DNA from: Bacteroidota bacterium
GTDB lineage: Bacteria; Bacteroidota; Bacteroidia; B-17B0; Aurantibacillaceae
Direction of reading: 5' to 3'
NCBI GenBank assembly: GCA_025359355.1
Contig: JANYGR010000157.1
Location: 1-22,096 of the forward strand
DNA length: 22,096 nucleotides
In this document: positions 7,905 to 16,733 of the stretch, one piece after another
Position numbering within the stretch: the first letter of the stretch is position 1
How the letters are laid out: every line of letters begins with the position of its first letter
The notes under the pieces: generated by a model
Seen by the model: only the letters and a program-made list of their open reading frames with translations
The model's database searches: none
Told to the model about the DNA's origin: nothing
Position numbers and translations under genes: made by a program

Positions 7905-8678
7905 TTAAAATCTAAATCCAATATTTATTCCTACACGAGGAATAAATGAACTGTTTAATAATCCAAAGTCCTTATAAGTACGAGTGATTTTACTAACCCC
8001 ATCAAATTCAATACTTTTTAAGTTACTATTTTTACTCGATTCATTTTGATATGTTAATTGAGCGTCAATATAAATAGGATAATGATAATCTTGAACATAC
8101 TTATAATTAAAGAGTGATACCATACCTAAATTAAAATTAACAAAAAAGTGTTTAATTGATAGTTTGTAGCCGCCGCCAAAAACAAAATTCCAATTTGATT
8201 TTTTTTCAAATACAGCATCGTCTAGTTTATAATTATAATTCCCCAGCCCGAATCCATAATTTATGTAAAAGCCTTTGCTTGAAGCTTTTCGGTTAAAAAA
8301 CAATCTGTGTTCTAAGCTAAAATTTTTATTAATCTCTGAACGACTTGTAGATTTATAGTAGTATGAAGAAAAATAATTTAATTCAGAAGATTTACGCTCA
8401 ACTGAGTAATAATAATAATTTAAATAAAAGTCACTACTAAGTAATTTATTTGTTTTTTTAGGCAAACTAAATCCTATGCCACCACTATAAAAATTTTCAT
8501 AATCAGTTGTCTTAGATTTCGTTTTTAAACTATTGTATAATAGATTAATTCCACCTAAAACATCATGCTCAATATAAAACGCAGGCTTGCCTTTTGGCGC
8601 AATTATACTGTCTTTTTGTGCATAACCATAATTAATAGAAATTATAGATAATAGAACCAAAATATTTTTATTTTTCAT
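7905..8678 (-). CDS. outer-membrane beta-barrel-like protein, unrecognised family
   Basis: A 257-residue protein with a signal peptide (MKNKNILVLLSIISINYGYAQ, about residues 1-21) and then alternating aromatic/polar strands, for example FYLNYYYYSVE, GFYINYGFGLGNYNY and HFFVNFNLGMVSLF. It ends in GINIGFRF: a terminal aromatic residue preceded by alternating hydrophobics, as expected of proteins inserted by the Bam machinery. The likely location is the outer membrane; no specific function is recognisable. It starts 35 bases after the macroglobulin stop on the same strand and probably shares its transcript. It is more AT-rich than its neighbour: three 60-base lines I counted (8041, 8161, 8401) have 15, 21 and 9 G+C, against 27 and 21 in two macroglobulin lines (9361, 12001). 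It sits between two 38-base direct repeats, which suggests insertion. Confidence 0.8.
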   Translation of the reverse strand: MKNKNILVLLSIISINYGYAQKDSIIAPKGKPAFYIEHDVLGGINLLYNSLKTKSKTTDYENFYSGGIGFSLPKKTNKLLSSDFYLNYYYYSVERKSSELNYFSSYYYKSTSRSEINKNFSLEHRLFFNRKASSKGFYINYGFGLGNYNYKLDDAVFEKKSNWNFVFGGGYKLSIKHFFVNFNLGMVSLFNYKYVQDYHYPIYIDAQLTYQNESSKNSNLKSIEFDGVSKITRTYKDFGLLNSSFIPRVGINIGFRF

Positions 8679-8713
8679 AATCTTTATCAGTCAATATTCA
8701 TTTAAATTAATTA

Positions 8714-11700
8714 CTATTTCCCTACACTTACTCTGATTCCTTCGCTATGACTGGTGAATTCAGGCGCATACATACACTGTATGGTAGTTACACCATTACT
8801 AAAATCACCTTTATGATTAACCACTAAAGGATATTCAAATACGTATGTTCCTTTATTTAAATACGAGAAAAAGAAATTAGTTGCAGCATCTCTTGTGCTT
8901 TCGTAATAGCCTAATCCATCTTGATATTTATAACCACTCAATACATTCGTTGGTTCAAAGCCAGAAGCACGCATATCTTTCATGTGCACATAACTCATAT
9001 CTCTATCTACTCTCAACTCAATACGCACTTTTATTTTATCTCCTAACTTCAATGGAGTTGCTGAAGTAATGGGCTCTATCACGATTCCGCTAGCTGTATT
9101 TTTTTGCAAGAATAATTGTTTTTTTATTTTAAGTGGCGTTTCGTGTGGCGTAATTTTATCTAATTGTTCAAAGTATTGCCAATACATCGCTCCATAACTT
9201 ACGCCTACGTCGTGCTTCACTACCTTAACAGTGCCCATTGTAGAAGGCTTAATATCAGAGCCATTCCACACTTTTTTGAAATAACCTGTGCCTGGTTCTA
9301 CTTTTAAAGAAGCATCTGTTTTAGGATCTAATTTAATATCTCCTACAGTTATATCTACATTAGGTTCGGTAGCCAACCAGTCTGTTCCCTTTAATAACAA
9401 AGCATACACCGCTTCTGTAGTTGAGCGCGTTGTGCCCCAATGCTGCGTTTGTTTACTTTTTATTAACCAGGTTTTCAAATCATCTACTGCTTTGGTATCA
9501 TTATTAATTTCATCAAAAGCTTCTATCATTAGGGCTTGCATTTCGATAGGCGCTTCGTACCAAAAATAACCGTAGTTTTCTTTCCAATACATGCCCATTT
9601 CTTCGCTGTTGATGCTGTTTTCCTTCAATGATTTTAATATATCTTTCGGTAATTTTTTATCATCATAACGGTTTAAACTCAAGGCAATCATTCCTTGCAT
9701 ATAACGACTGTTTTGCAACCAATATGTTTGCTCCTGTTTTTTGTAGTAAGCGTTGTGTTCTTTATTGCGTCCATCGATATCAATATCCTTAAACACAGAA
9801 CGCATGTATAAATACTGAATCGCATTATAACTCAAGTTATTAGTCGTTTTCCAATTTTTGTTATACTTTTTCATTTGCTCAAACTCTTCGCGCATGCGGT
9901 TATCACAGTATTTCACAGCTTTGGTTATCATATTCCAAACCTCAGCATTTTCGCGTACTTTAATAACTCCTAATTTATCTAAGTGTCCAAAACCTGTTAC
10001 AATGTGTTGGGTAATGTACCAATCGTCTGGTCCACCATCAAACCACATAAAGCCACCATTAGGTGTTTGTTTCTTTAATAGCTTTTTAAGTGCTTGCGTT
10101 TGCTCATTACTCATTTTATTCAAATCGAATAATAAACCAACACGACGTTTATTTTCCGTTTCGCTCTTAGCTTGTAATACCCATGGTGTTTCTTCTAAAA
10201 TAGCAGATTTTAATTCTTGGTTTTTTTCGAGGTTCGACAGGAAAGCATCTGGTGATGAGCTTTTCCATGCATCAAATACGGCTTTAATTTTTGGTTTAGA
10301 ATTTACCACATACGTTGCCAACGTATTAGCATAATAACGTGCAAAGGTTTGTTCGGCGCATTCATAAGGATATTCCATTAAATACGGTAACGCTTGAACC
10401 GCATACCAAGCTGGATTAGCAGTAAACTCCAATGTGTACGAATGATTTTTTAACGTTGTAGAATTATTATTTTGATTGGTAAATTTTGTAAAATAAAATT
10501 CTTTAGTTTGATTACTTCTAATCGGCATTGGCATACTCTCCGTTACCAACATACGATTGGTTAATACAGGCACCGCTTGTTCTTCGCCATCAGCAAAGTT
10601 ATCAGCCTTAGCCACTACTTTGTATTTAATTGCAGAGTAGCCTTCAGGGATATGTAAATTCCATTCGATAGCAGTGCTTTGTCCTTTTTTAACCGAAAAC
10701 TTTCTTTTAATTAATCTTGAATGAATTTCAGGTCCATCATCATACTTGCAACCTGCACAATGATCTACGCTTAACAAATCGCTTATGTTAATGCTATTTT
10801 TATCAATCACCACATCCGAAATTTCTTTATCCGTTAACGCATCATATAAGGTAAGCTCTGTCGTACCCGCTAAATCTTTATCAGAGAGGTTTGATATTTT
10901 ACTAATGAAGGTTAGTTTATCTCCTTCTCTAAAAAACCGTGGTGCATTGGGCTGTACCATTAATTCTTTTTGAGTAATAACTTCTTTTTCGAATTGCCCA
11001 ATTTTTAAATCTTTGGTATGAGCCAAGCCCATTACCTTCCATTTAGTAAGGCTTTCGGGCACTGTGAATTTAATAACGATTTCGCCTTTTTCGTTGGTTT
11101 GTAACTGTGGGAAAAAGAAAGCAGTTTCATTGAAATTAGAACGCGCTTTTACTTGAGCTAAGCCATTTGAGTTTTGTTGATTATTGGATTTGCCATCTAT
11201 TTTTTGGAAGCCTCCATCCTTAGCCTCTCCAGTGGCCCAACCGTAAACATCTCCATCACTATTTTTGTCTTCTGCCTTCTTCTCGCTTTCTTCACGAGTG
11301 ATTGTTGATTTAGTAGTACTAACTCCTTTTTGGGATTGAAGAAGACTAACTGTTTCATCAGCCATTACTGCATTACCCTCCGCAGCATAAGTCATCATTG
11401 GCTGAACTCCACCTCGTCCTCCTCTGTAATAGTGCTGATAAAAATTCAAGCCAAAATAATTCAGCTGATCGTAATATCGACTTGGTATGCTTTGATAGTG
11501 GTATTGTAAATTATTAAACTCCGTTGAGTTCACCGCACGCGCTATAGTTGATGTCCAGTTGAGTCGCGCATAATAACTCTCATAAATATTGAGATACCAA
11601 TCGTTCGCTTTAAAGGCATCCAGCGAGGCATCATACATACTTGCTACCATTTCCGCAGCCGCTTTTTCTCCTTTTTTATCTTTCAAAATTAATTTCCATT

Positions 11701-14700
11701 CTTCTGCTTGCCCCGGTAATAGCTTGTTACGAAAGGTTTCAAATTGAATATCTAATTCTTTATTCGTGTATGGAACGGTGATAGTGCTTGTATGTTGATA
11801 AAAACGATTGTTCTTTATAAACGACGTATGAAACGATAAACCTCCACGGTGTTTTTCTTCGATGAGAATTTCATTGATCTTCATAGATGCTTGTTGCCAT
11901 TGAGTAGTAACAGCCATGCCCTGATGTTCTATTTCATATAAGTAATTTACATTAGGATACGCTGATGCTAAAATAAAACTCGCTTTATCGTTTGGTTCAC
12001 ATCTATTGTTAGGCATATAAAACCAATCAGCTACTTGCTCTGGTAATTCGTTGGTGTTTTTGTTAAATACAGTAATGTATTCAAAGGCTTTAATATCTTC
12101 TCCAAATTTATCTTTACAATTTGCTTCAATCACATACACACCTGCTTTCAAATTTTTAAATTCAGCAGCTAAATCATATTCTGTTTTTGAACCAGTATCG
12201 AAGGGTTTTTCCAGAACCTTCGCTTCTTTTTCCCATTTATATTTATTGCTTTCATCTTCATACAAATCATTAGGAAACGTTTTATAATACTCTTCTTTAC
12301 TTAACGTATGTCTGTCGGGTTGAGCCCATAGTCTGCTTCTAAAAACCTTTTGCGGTTGTTTTAATTTATAAATAGCAAAGTTTCCAGTTGTTTTTTCGGC
12401 AACGCCATTTAAGTTTGTTGTACTAATCACAATTGGTTTAGAAGAATTTACTTCAATGATATCGTTAGCCGAAATACTTAATTGTAACGCCTGATATCCA
12501 ATAGTAACAGCTGTTTCAGCACTATGCGTTTCTCCATTAATATCGGTTACATCAGCGCTTACTTGATAATTATACGTGGCATAACTTGTTTTAGAAACAG
12601 ATTCGTCTGGCAACGCTTTAAATTTAATAATATACGCGCCTGTATCATTGCTCATGATTTCTCCACTACCAATTTCCGTACTCGTTGCTCCGCTATTATA
12701 TGGCCTGTACCACCAATACCAGTATGGATAGCGAACATTACGCGTCACACGGTATTTTACTTTAGCGCCATCAATAACATTTCCTGCATACGCTTTTGCT
12801 AAGCCAGTAACCGTTACCTCATCATTTAATTTATACGTTCCTTGTAAAGGATTAAATGTTGTTTCAAATTTCGGACGTTTGTATTCTTCTACCGAAACAT
12901 AAGCAGTGCCTCTTCCATCCGTAATGTGCATTTGCCCTAATAATCCACCTTGTGGCGCAATGAACTCGCCGCTAATAGATCCAAATTCATTTGTTATTAA
13001 ATCGAGTGAACTTACCTTTTGGTAATTCACATCATAAAAAGTAACTGTTACTGGGAAATTTGTTTTAAGTGTATGTTTTTTTCCATTGGTTGATTCTAAC
13101 AAAATAGCTTTGAAATAAACGGTTTGTCCGGGACGGTATATCGCTCTATCTGTAAAGAAATGAGACGTAACCGTTGTGTAATCTTGGCCTTGGGAGTTAT
13201 AAGTATAATAACTATTGCTATTAAAATACGTGTCGGTGCCATTTATAAATTCAACGAAAAAATTTCGTTCATTAGAATTTGGATTAGCCACTGCTACATA
13301 ACCCACATCGTTTGTTTTTAAAGTTGGGCCTTTTTTAACTTTATATTCTCTATCTCCATAATCATAATCTTCATACCACACTTGTGCCGTTATATTTTTC
13401 AAAGGCTCCCCAGTTTGGCGATGCAAGGCATAAAAATCGTAAGATCCATTGTCTCTGCGTCGCTCTGTTGATGCAATATCCGAGATGATGCAGGTGCTAT
13501 AAGCGGAAATGTTATTAGCGTATTTAAAATCCTCTGTCAAAGAACTTAAGATCATATAATAACCAGCAGGTAATTCAGGTAATATTATTTCCGTTGTATG
13601 TGTTTGATAATCGCCGTCATCAATTAGCTCTTGTGTAAAGGTTTTAACTGTTGGGAAGGTTTTAAATTTATTGAATAACTCCTCACCATATTTTTTGCGA
13701 AATAATTGTCTTAATTCCTGACTTGTGGTTTTAACGACTTTAAAATATAATTTATTAATATTTTGAGACGTTACTAAGGCTCTAAATGGCTTGTTTGGCT
13801 CATTTACCTCTTCTGTTGTTAAATTACATGATTTAGCTAATATCGATGTTATGATACTTTTGCATTCTAAGGCTCCATAGGCATTCGGAAATTTTGCAAT
13901 AGCCGATTCGCAAATTTCTTTCGCCGTTTTTTTATACCATTTACAATCCTCACTTTGTAATGGCTTGTATTGATTGGCTTTTTGCAAATACCAATTCGCT
14001 AAGCGGTAATCAATTTCGGTTACGCGTTCGCTTTTGGCAAACTTAACTTGTATGGCTTTTAAAGAATTAAAGTAGAGCGTGTCTTTTTTGGCGTTTTGAG
14101 AATTGTTATGCACATAATCTAATCGTAATAACTCTACATCTATCAGTGCATCAGGGTTTTCATCATGTTGATGAAAGCGAGTTAAGTCTTGCATCAATTT
14201 GAGAGCATAATATTTTGTTTCTAAAGAGTCTGAAGGATTTGCGATATCCAGTGTTACAAAATCTGAATAAGGCTTAGCAAATTCTTCTTTATTTACGTTA
14301 AATTGAACTGAAGGGCGCGATACATCAGGTTCTGAATTCATGAAAAACGCTAAGGCGCGATGCCCTAAAAAATCATATAAAGTTGGTCGCCATTGACGAC
14401 AATCTTGTGTACCTTTAGTAATAATATCATCGTAAAGCTCAATTTTAGTGCGTTTCAAGCTGTCTACATTTTGTAGCGATGCTTTATAATTTGAAATCAC
14501 TGCCGATGTAATCGCTTTTAAGTCCCAGGTTTCTATATCATCATTCTTAAAATTAATGGTAGTGGTTCTGTTATAAAATTTCCAACGGTTATTTTGAAAA
14601 TATTGCCAAAATGCATCCGCCAAAATACTTTGTAATACTGGTTTAATAGGGTATTTGGCGTCTTTTACTTCATCTTGTAGCTTAAAAATGGACTTCTCTA

Positions 14701-15004
14701 ACGAAAATTCTTCTCTATAGCTTTCAAAAGTCATACGATTTAGCACTGCTTTGACGAACTGTCCAGCATTATTTTCAGTTTTAGATTTGGTATAAATAAA
14801 CTCTATCACTTTCAAAGCCGATTCAGTTAAGCCTTTATTTTGGCAACTATCTACTCGTTTCCAAAGTTTATCATAGGTGTCGCCTTTATTAAAGCTCAGC
14901 ATAAGCTGGCTTGGTTTGGTAAAAGTGTTAGAAAAGAATCCAACCGATAAAAGTGCTGTAGCAATGAGCATTAGCGCTAGGGTAGTCATTTTTTTAAGTG
15001 TCAT
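8714..15004 (-). CDS. bacterial alpha-2-macroglobulin family protein with thioester motif
   Basis: A 2096-residue exported protein with a hydrophobic signal segment (about residues 9-24, LALMLIATALLSVGFF) and no lipobox cysteine. MG2-type hallmarks are FTDRAIYRPGQTVYFKA (about 615-632) and VEEYKRPKFE (about 702-711). A variable, charged linker (about 1193-1290) precedes ETAFFFPQLQTNEKGEI and LTKWKVMG (about 1291-1325), the core A2M domain. The thioester motif C-A-E-Q is at 1549-1552, inside YPYECAEQTFARYYAN, at the start of the helical thioester domain. The C-terminus has YAPEFTSHSEG. Such proteins trap attacking proteases in the periplasm or at the surface. Length is normal for Bacteroidota. 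No penicillin-binding protein gene (pbpC), the partner in many proteobacteria, is beside it. An in-frame ATG lies five codons downstream of the chosen start and cannot be excluded. Confidence 0.95.
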   Translation of the reverse strand: MTLKKMTTLALMLIATALLSVGFFSNTFTKPSQLMLSFNKGDTYDKLWKRVDSCQNKGLTESALKVIEFIYTKSKTENNAGQFVKAVLNRMTFESYREEFSLEKSIFKLQDEVKDAKYPIKPVLQSILADAFWQYFQNNRWKFYNRTTTINFKNDDIETWDLKAITSAVISNYKASLQNVDSLKRTKIELYDDIITKGTQDCRQWRPTLYDFLGHRALAFFMNSEPDVSRPSVQFNVNKEEFAKPYSDFVTLDIANPSDSLETKYYALKLMQDLTRFHQHDENPDALIDVELLRLDYVHNNSQNAKKDTLYFNSLKAIQVKFAKSERVTEIDYRLANWYLQKANQYKPLQSEDCKWYKKTAKEICESAIAKFPNAYGALECKSIITSILAKSCNLTTEEVNEPNKPFRALVTSQNINKLYFKVVKTTSQELRQLFRKKYGEELFNKFKTFPTVKTFTQELIDDGDYQTHTTEIILPELPAGYYMILSSLTEDFKYANNISAYSTCIISDIASTERRRDNGSYDFYALHRQTGEPLKNITAQVWYEDYDYGDREYKVKKGPTLKTNDVGYVAVANPNSNERNFFVEFINGTDTYFNSNSYYTYNSQGQDYTTVTSHFFTDRAIYRPGQTVYFKAILLESTNGKKHTLKTNFPVTVTFYDVNYQKVSSLDLITNEFGSISGEFIAPQGGLLGQMHITDGRGTAYVSVEEYKRPKFETTFNPLQGTYKLNDEVTVTGLAKAYAGNVIDGAKVKYRVTRNVRYPYWYWWYRPYNSGATSTEIGSGEIMSNDTGAYIIKFKALPDESVSKTSYATYNYQVSADVTDINGETHSAETAVTIGYQALQLSISANDIIEVNSSKPIVISTTNLNGVAEKTTGNFAIYKLKQPQKVFRSRLWAQPDRHTLSKEEYYKTFPNDLYEDESNKYKWEKEAKVLEKPFDTGSKTEYDLAAEFKNLKAGVYVIEANCKDKFGEDIKAFEYITVFNKNTNELPEQVADWFYMPNNRCEPNDKASFILASAYPNVNYLYEIEHQGMAVTTQWQQASMKINEILIEEKHRGGLSFHTSFIKNNRFYQHTSTITVPYTNKELDIQFETFRNKLLPGQAEEWKLILKDKKGEKAAAEMVASMYDASLDAFKANDWYLNIYESYYARLNWTSTIARAVNSTEFNNLQYHYQSIPSRYYDQLNYFGLNFYQHYYRGGRGGVQPMMTYAAEGNAVMADETVSLLQSQKGVSTTKSTITREESEKKAEDKNSDGDVYGWATGEAKDGGFQKIDGKSNNQQNSNGLAQVKARSNFNETAFFFPQLQTNEKGEIVIKFTVPESLTKWKVMGLAHTKDLKIGQFEKEVITQKELMVQPNAPRFFREGDKLTFISKISNLSDKDLAGTTELTLYDALTDKEISDVVIDKNSINISDLLSVDHCAGCKYDDGPEIHSRLIKRKFSVKKGQSTAIEWNLHIPEGYSAIKYKVVAKADNFADGEEQAVPVLTNRMLVTESMPMPIRSNQTKEFYFTKFTNQNNNSTTLKNHSYTLEFTANPAWYAVQALPYLMEYPYECAEQTFARYYANTLATYVVNSKPKIKAVFDAWKSSSPDAFLSNLEKNQELKSAILEETPWVLQAKSETENKRRVGLLFDLNKMSNEQTQALKKLLKKQTPNGGFMWFDGGPDDWYITQHIVTGFGHLDKLGVIKVRENAEVWNMITKAVKYCDNRMREEFEQMKKYNKNWKTTNNLSYNAIQYLYMRSVFKDIDIDGRNKEHNAYYKKQEQTYWLQNSRYMQGMIALSLNRYDDKKLPKDILKSLKENSINSEEMGMYWKENYGYFWYEAPIEMQALMIEAFDEINNDTKAVDDLKTWLIKSKQTQHWGTTRSTTEAVYALLLKGTDWLATEPNVDITVGDIKLDPKTDASLKVEPGTGYFKKVWNGSDIKPSTMGTVKVVKHDVGVSYGAMYWQYFEQLDKITPHETPLKIKKQLFLQKNTASGIVIEPITSATPLKLGDKIKVRIELRVDRDMSYVHMKDMRASGFEPTNVLSGYKYQDGLGYYESTRDAATNFFFSYLNKGTYVFEYPLVVNHKGDFSNGVTTIQCMYAPEFTSHSEGIRVSVGK
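8715..8752 (-). repeat. 38-base direct repeat, copy B (functional 3' end of macroglobulin gene)
   Basis: This copy encodes the last 12 residues of the macroglobulin and the first bases of its TAG stop. It is identical to 7849-7886, 866 bases away in the same orientation. Identity ends abruptly at both sides (C8714 against T7848; G8753 against T7887). The two copies bracket the barrel gene exactly, with the remaining 828 bases between them. Confidence 0.95.
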
Positions 15005-15136
15005 AAGCTAAATTTTATTGTATGGAGATGTCAAAAGAATAGGAATTCCACAAATTAATCTAAATAAAGTTACAAATTACTATAATTCAAGCCATTTACA
15101 AATACTGTAGATTATGTGATGTTTTTTTTAAAATTA

Positions 15137-15167
15137 TTGAATTTTTGGCAATTTATCTCTACATTTG
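15137..15167 (+). promoter_or_regulatory. Bacteroidota-type promoter of the atp operon
   Basis: TTG at 15137-15139 and TACATTTG at 15160-15167 match the -33 (TTG/TTTG) and -7 (TAnnTTTG) elements used by the Bacteroidota primary sigma factor, spaced by 20 bases. Transcription would start a few bases downstream, about 15172-15176, leaving a leader of about 30 bases before the atpB ATG at 15206. This is the only clear match to the consensus I found in the gene-free gaps of the window. Confidence 0.75.
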
Positions 15168-15205
15168 CACCCGAAAATAAAAGCTTAAACCATCTTTTAC
15201 GCGTA

Positions 15206-16411
15206 ATGACTAATAAAATCAATATATTCAAGAAGTTTTCGGGTGTCGCTTTAGCAGTGTTTGCCTTGTTTTTAGTCCTTTCTAGTAATTTATCAGCTGA
15301 TGAAAACCCATCTGTTGGTGAAGAAATTCACGCTGATGGCACCATTGAGCCTTTACCGGAGGAAGCAAAAGGCTCAATTGATATTTCAGCTATTGCGATT
15401 GAACACGTTTCTGATGCTCACTCTTGGCATTTTTGGGGCGAAGGTCATCACTCAGTGTCTGCTCCGCTTCCAATTATATTAAAAGGAAATAATGGTATTG
15501 CTTTTTTCATGTCTTCTGAATTTGATCATGATAATGAAGGAAAAGTAATTGTTGAGAAAAACGGAGAACGTTTTGTGATGTTTGAAGAAAAAATTTATTA
15601 TGCTAATGAAACCCCAAACGCATACGGACAATATGTAACCCTTACAAGTGAAGATAAAGAAGTTAGCGTAAGTAACGCTGCTGTTTTAGATTTTTCCATC
15701 ACAAAAAATGTTACTCAAATGTTTTTGTCTGTTTTATTATTAGTGTGGTTATTTACATCTATTGCTAAAACCTATAAAACACAAGGCGTTACATCGGCTC
15801 CAAAAGGGAAACAATCCTTTTTTGAACCATTAATTGTTTTTGTACGTGATGATATCGCAAAAGGTAACATTGGTCACTGTTCTGATAAATACGTTCCTTA
15901 TTTACTAACCGTGTTTTTTATGATTTTAGTAAATAATGTGTTTGGTATGATTCCAATTGGCGCTAACTTAACAGGTAATATTGCTTTCACCTTAGTATTA
16001 TCGGTTGCTACGATGATTGTTACTAATATTAATGGCAACAAAAATTACTGGTCTCATATTTTTTTACCACATGCTCCAAAAGCAATTTGGCCAATTTTAA
16101 TCCCAATTGAAGTAGTTGGTATTTTAACTAAGCCTTTTGCCTTAATGATGCGTTTGTTTGCTAACATGACTGCAGGACACATCATCATCGTTTCATTAGT
16201 AGGATTAATTTTTGTATTCAAAACAATTTATATTGCGCCAGTATCTGTGGCATTTGCATTATTTATTGATGTATTAGAGTGTTTAGTAGCATTTTTACAA
16301 GCATACGTATTTACAATGCTTACTGCTTTATTTATTGGATCGGCAGTAGCTGACCATAACGAAGATGGTATGCACACAGAAGATGACGAAAAATTAGTAG
16401 CAGGTCACTAA
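15206..16411 (+). CDS. atpB: ATP synthase Fo subunit a
   Basis: Subunit a of the membrane sector, which forms the two proton half-channels against the c ring. The essential arginine is Arg316 in LTKPFALMMRLFANMTAGH, and the C-terminal helices with LFIDVLECLVAFLQAYVFTML are typical. At 401 residues it is much longer than the roughly 270 of E. coli. The first 30 residues are an export signal (FSGVALAVFALFLVLSSNLSA), followed by about 150 exported residues rich in histidine (HVSDAHSWHFWGEGHHS) before the first core membrane helix. This extension is a known trait of Bacteroidota. I start at 15206 because the in-frame ATG at 15116 lies upstream of the promoter's -7 element and would add a meaningless 30 residues. 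First gene of the operon; 45 bases precede atpE. Confidence 0.95.
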   Translation: MTNKINIFKKFSGVALAVFALFLVLSSNLSADENPSVGEEIHADGTIEPLPEEAKGSIDISAIAIEHVSDAHSWHFWGEGHHSVSAPLPIILKGNNGIAFFMSSEFDHDNEGKVIVEKNGERFVMFEEKIYYANETPNAYGQYVTLTSEDKEVSVSNAAVLDFSITKNVTQMFLSVLLLVWLFTSIAKTYKTQGVTSAPKGKQSFFEPLIVFVRDDIAKGNIGHCSDKYVPYLLTVFFMILVNNVFGMIPIGANLTGNIAFTLVLSVATMIVTNINGNKNYWSHIFLPHAPKAIWPILIPIEVVGILTKPFALMMRLFANMTAGHIIIVSLVGLIFVFKTIYIAPVSVAFALFIDVLECLVAFLQAYVFTMLTALFIGSAVADHNEDGMHTEDDEKLVAGH

Positions 16412-16456
16412 TAAAATTAAAAAAGAATAATTAATAACCAAATAAAAACAAGTAAC

Positions 16457-16663
16457 ATGACAGGAAGTATCGCAGCAGTAGGTGCAGGCTTAGCAGTAAT
16501 TGGAGCAGGTATCGGTATCGGACAAATTGGTGGGCACGCAATGGATGCTATTGCACGTCAACCAGAAGCAACATCTAAAATTCAAACAGCTATGATCATC
16601 GCAGCAGCCCTTGTAGAAGGTGTTGCATTATTCGGTGTAGTAGTTGCTTTAATGAGTAAATAA
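16457..16663 (+). CDS. atpE: ATP synthase Fo subunit c
   Basis: A 68-residue helical hairpin that oligomerises into the rotor ring. Helix 1 carries GAGLAVIGAGIGIGQIGG, the polar loop is ARQPE (residues 33-37), and helix 2 carries the ion-binding Glu54 in ALVEGVALFG. The residue after Glu54 is glycine, and the position matching the Gln of sodium-binding c subunits (13 before the loop Arg) is Ile21. The sodium ligands are therefore missing and the ring is probably proton-coupled. The start follows an A-rich leader. A 16-base-pair hairpin begins 12 bases after the stop. Confidence 0.97.
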   Translation: MTGSIAAVGAGLAVIGAGIGIGQIGGHAMDAIARQPEATSKIQTAMIIAAALVEGVALFGVVVALMSK

Positions 16664-16675
16664 GCTTCAACAAAC

Positions 16676-16712
16676 AAACCAAAGCTATTACGGTTGGTAA
16701 TAGCTTTGGTTT
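16676..16712 (+). promoter_or_regulatory. intercistronic hairpin after atpE
   Basis: A perfect 16-base-pair stem, AAACCAAAGCTATTAC (16676-16691) against 16697-16712, with loop GGTTG. It is followed by ATCC instead of a run of T, so it is a poor intrinsic terminator by the usual criteria. It may cause partial termination, protect the 3' end of an atpBE message, or be a processing site. Subunit c is needed in about ten or more copies per complex and b in two, so a hairpin here fits differential expression. That role is inference. Confidence 0.7.
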
Positions 16713-16713
16713 A

Positions 16714-16733
16714 TCCTTCGACTTCGCTCAGGA
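16714..16733. repeat. REP-like short palindromic repeat
   Basis: TCCTTCGACTTCGCTCAGGA has complementary ends (TCCT/AGGA) and partial inner symmetry. From general knowledge, closely similar CCTTCGACTYCGCTCAGG words occur as dispersed intergenic repeats in many Bacteroidota and other bacterial genomes. Only one copy is in this window, two bases after the atpE hairpin. No gene is seen in the surrounding gap 16664-16830. Confidence 0.5.

Noticed and set aside
7849..8752. complete integrative element or insertion sequence
   Set aside because: There is no integrase, transposase or terminal inverted repeat between the 38-base copies; only one non-mobility gene is present, so at most it is a non-autonomous cassette.
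9858..10334. 158-codon open frame on the plus strand inside the macroglobulin gene
   Set aside because: It is antisense to the strongly supported macroglobulin core and thioester region, has no leader or recognisable domain, and is one of several such shadows (for example 9288-9569, 12524-12802).
16457..16663. possible sodium-binding c subunit (a Gln sits near the loop in helix 1)
   Set aside because: When aligned from the ARQPE loop, Gln23 is two residues away from the sodium-ligand position, which is Ile21 here, and the Ser/Thr after the Glu is glycine. A proton-type ring is the better reading.
16676..16712. true terminator ending an atpBE transcript
   Set aside because: The stem is strong but is followed by ATCC and not a T-run, and no promoter consensus lies before atpF, so complete termination would silence the rest of the operon.
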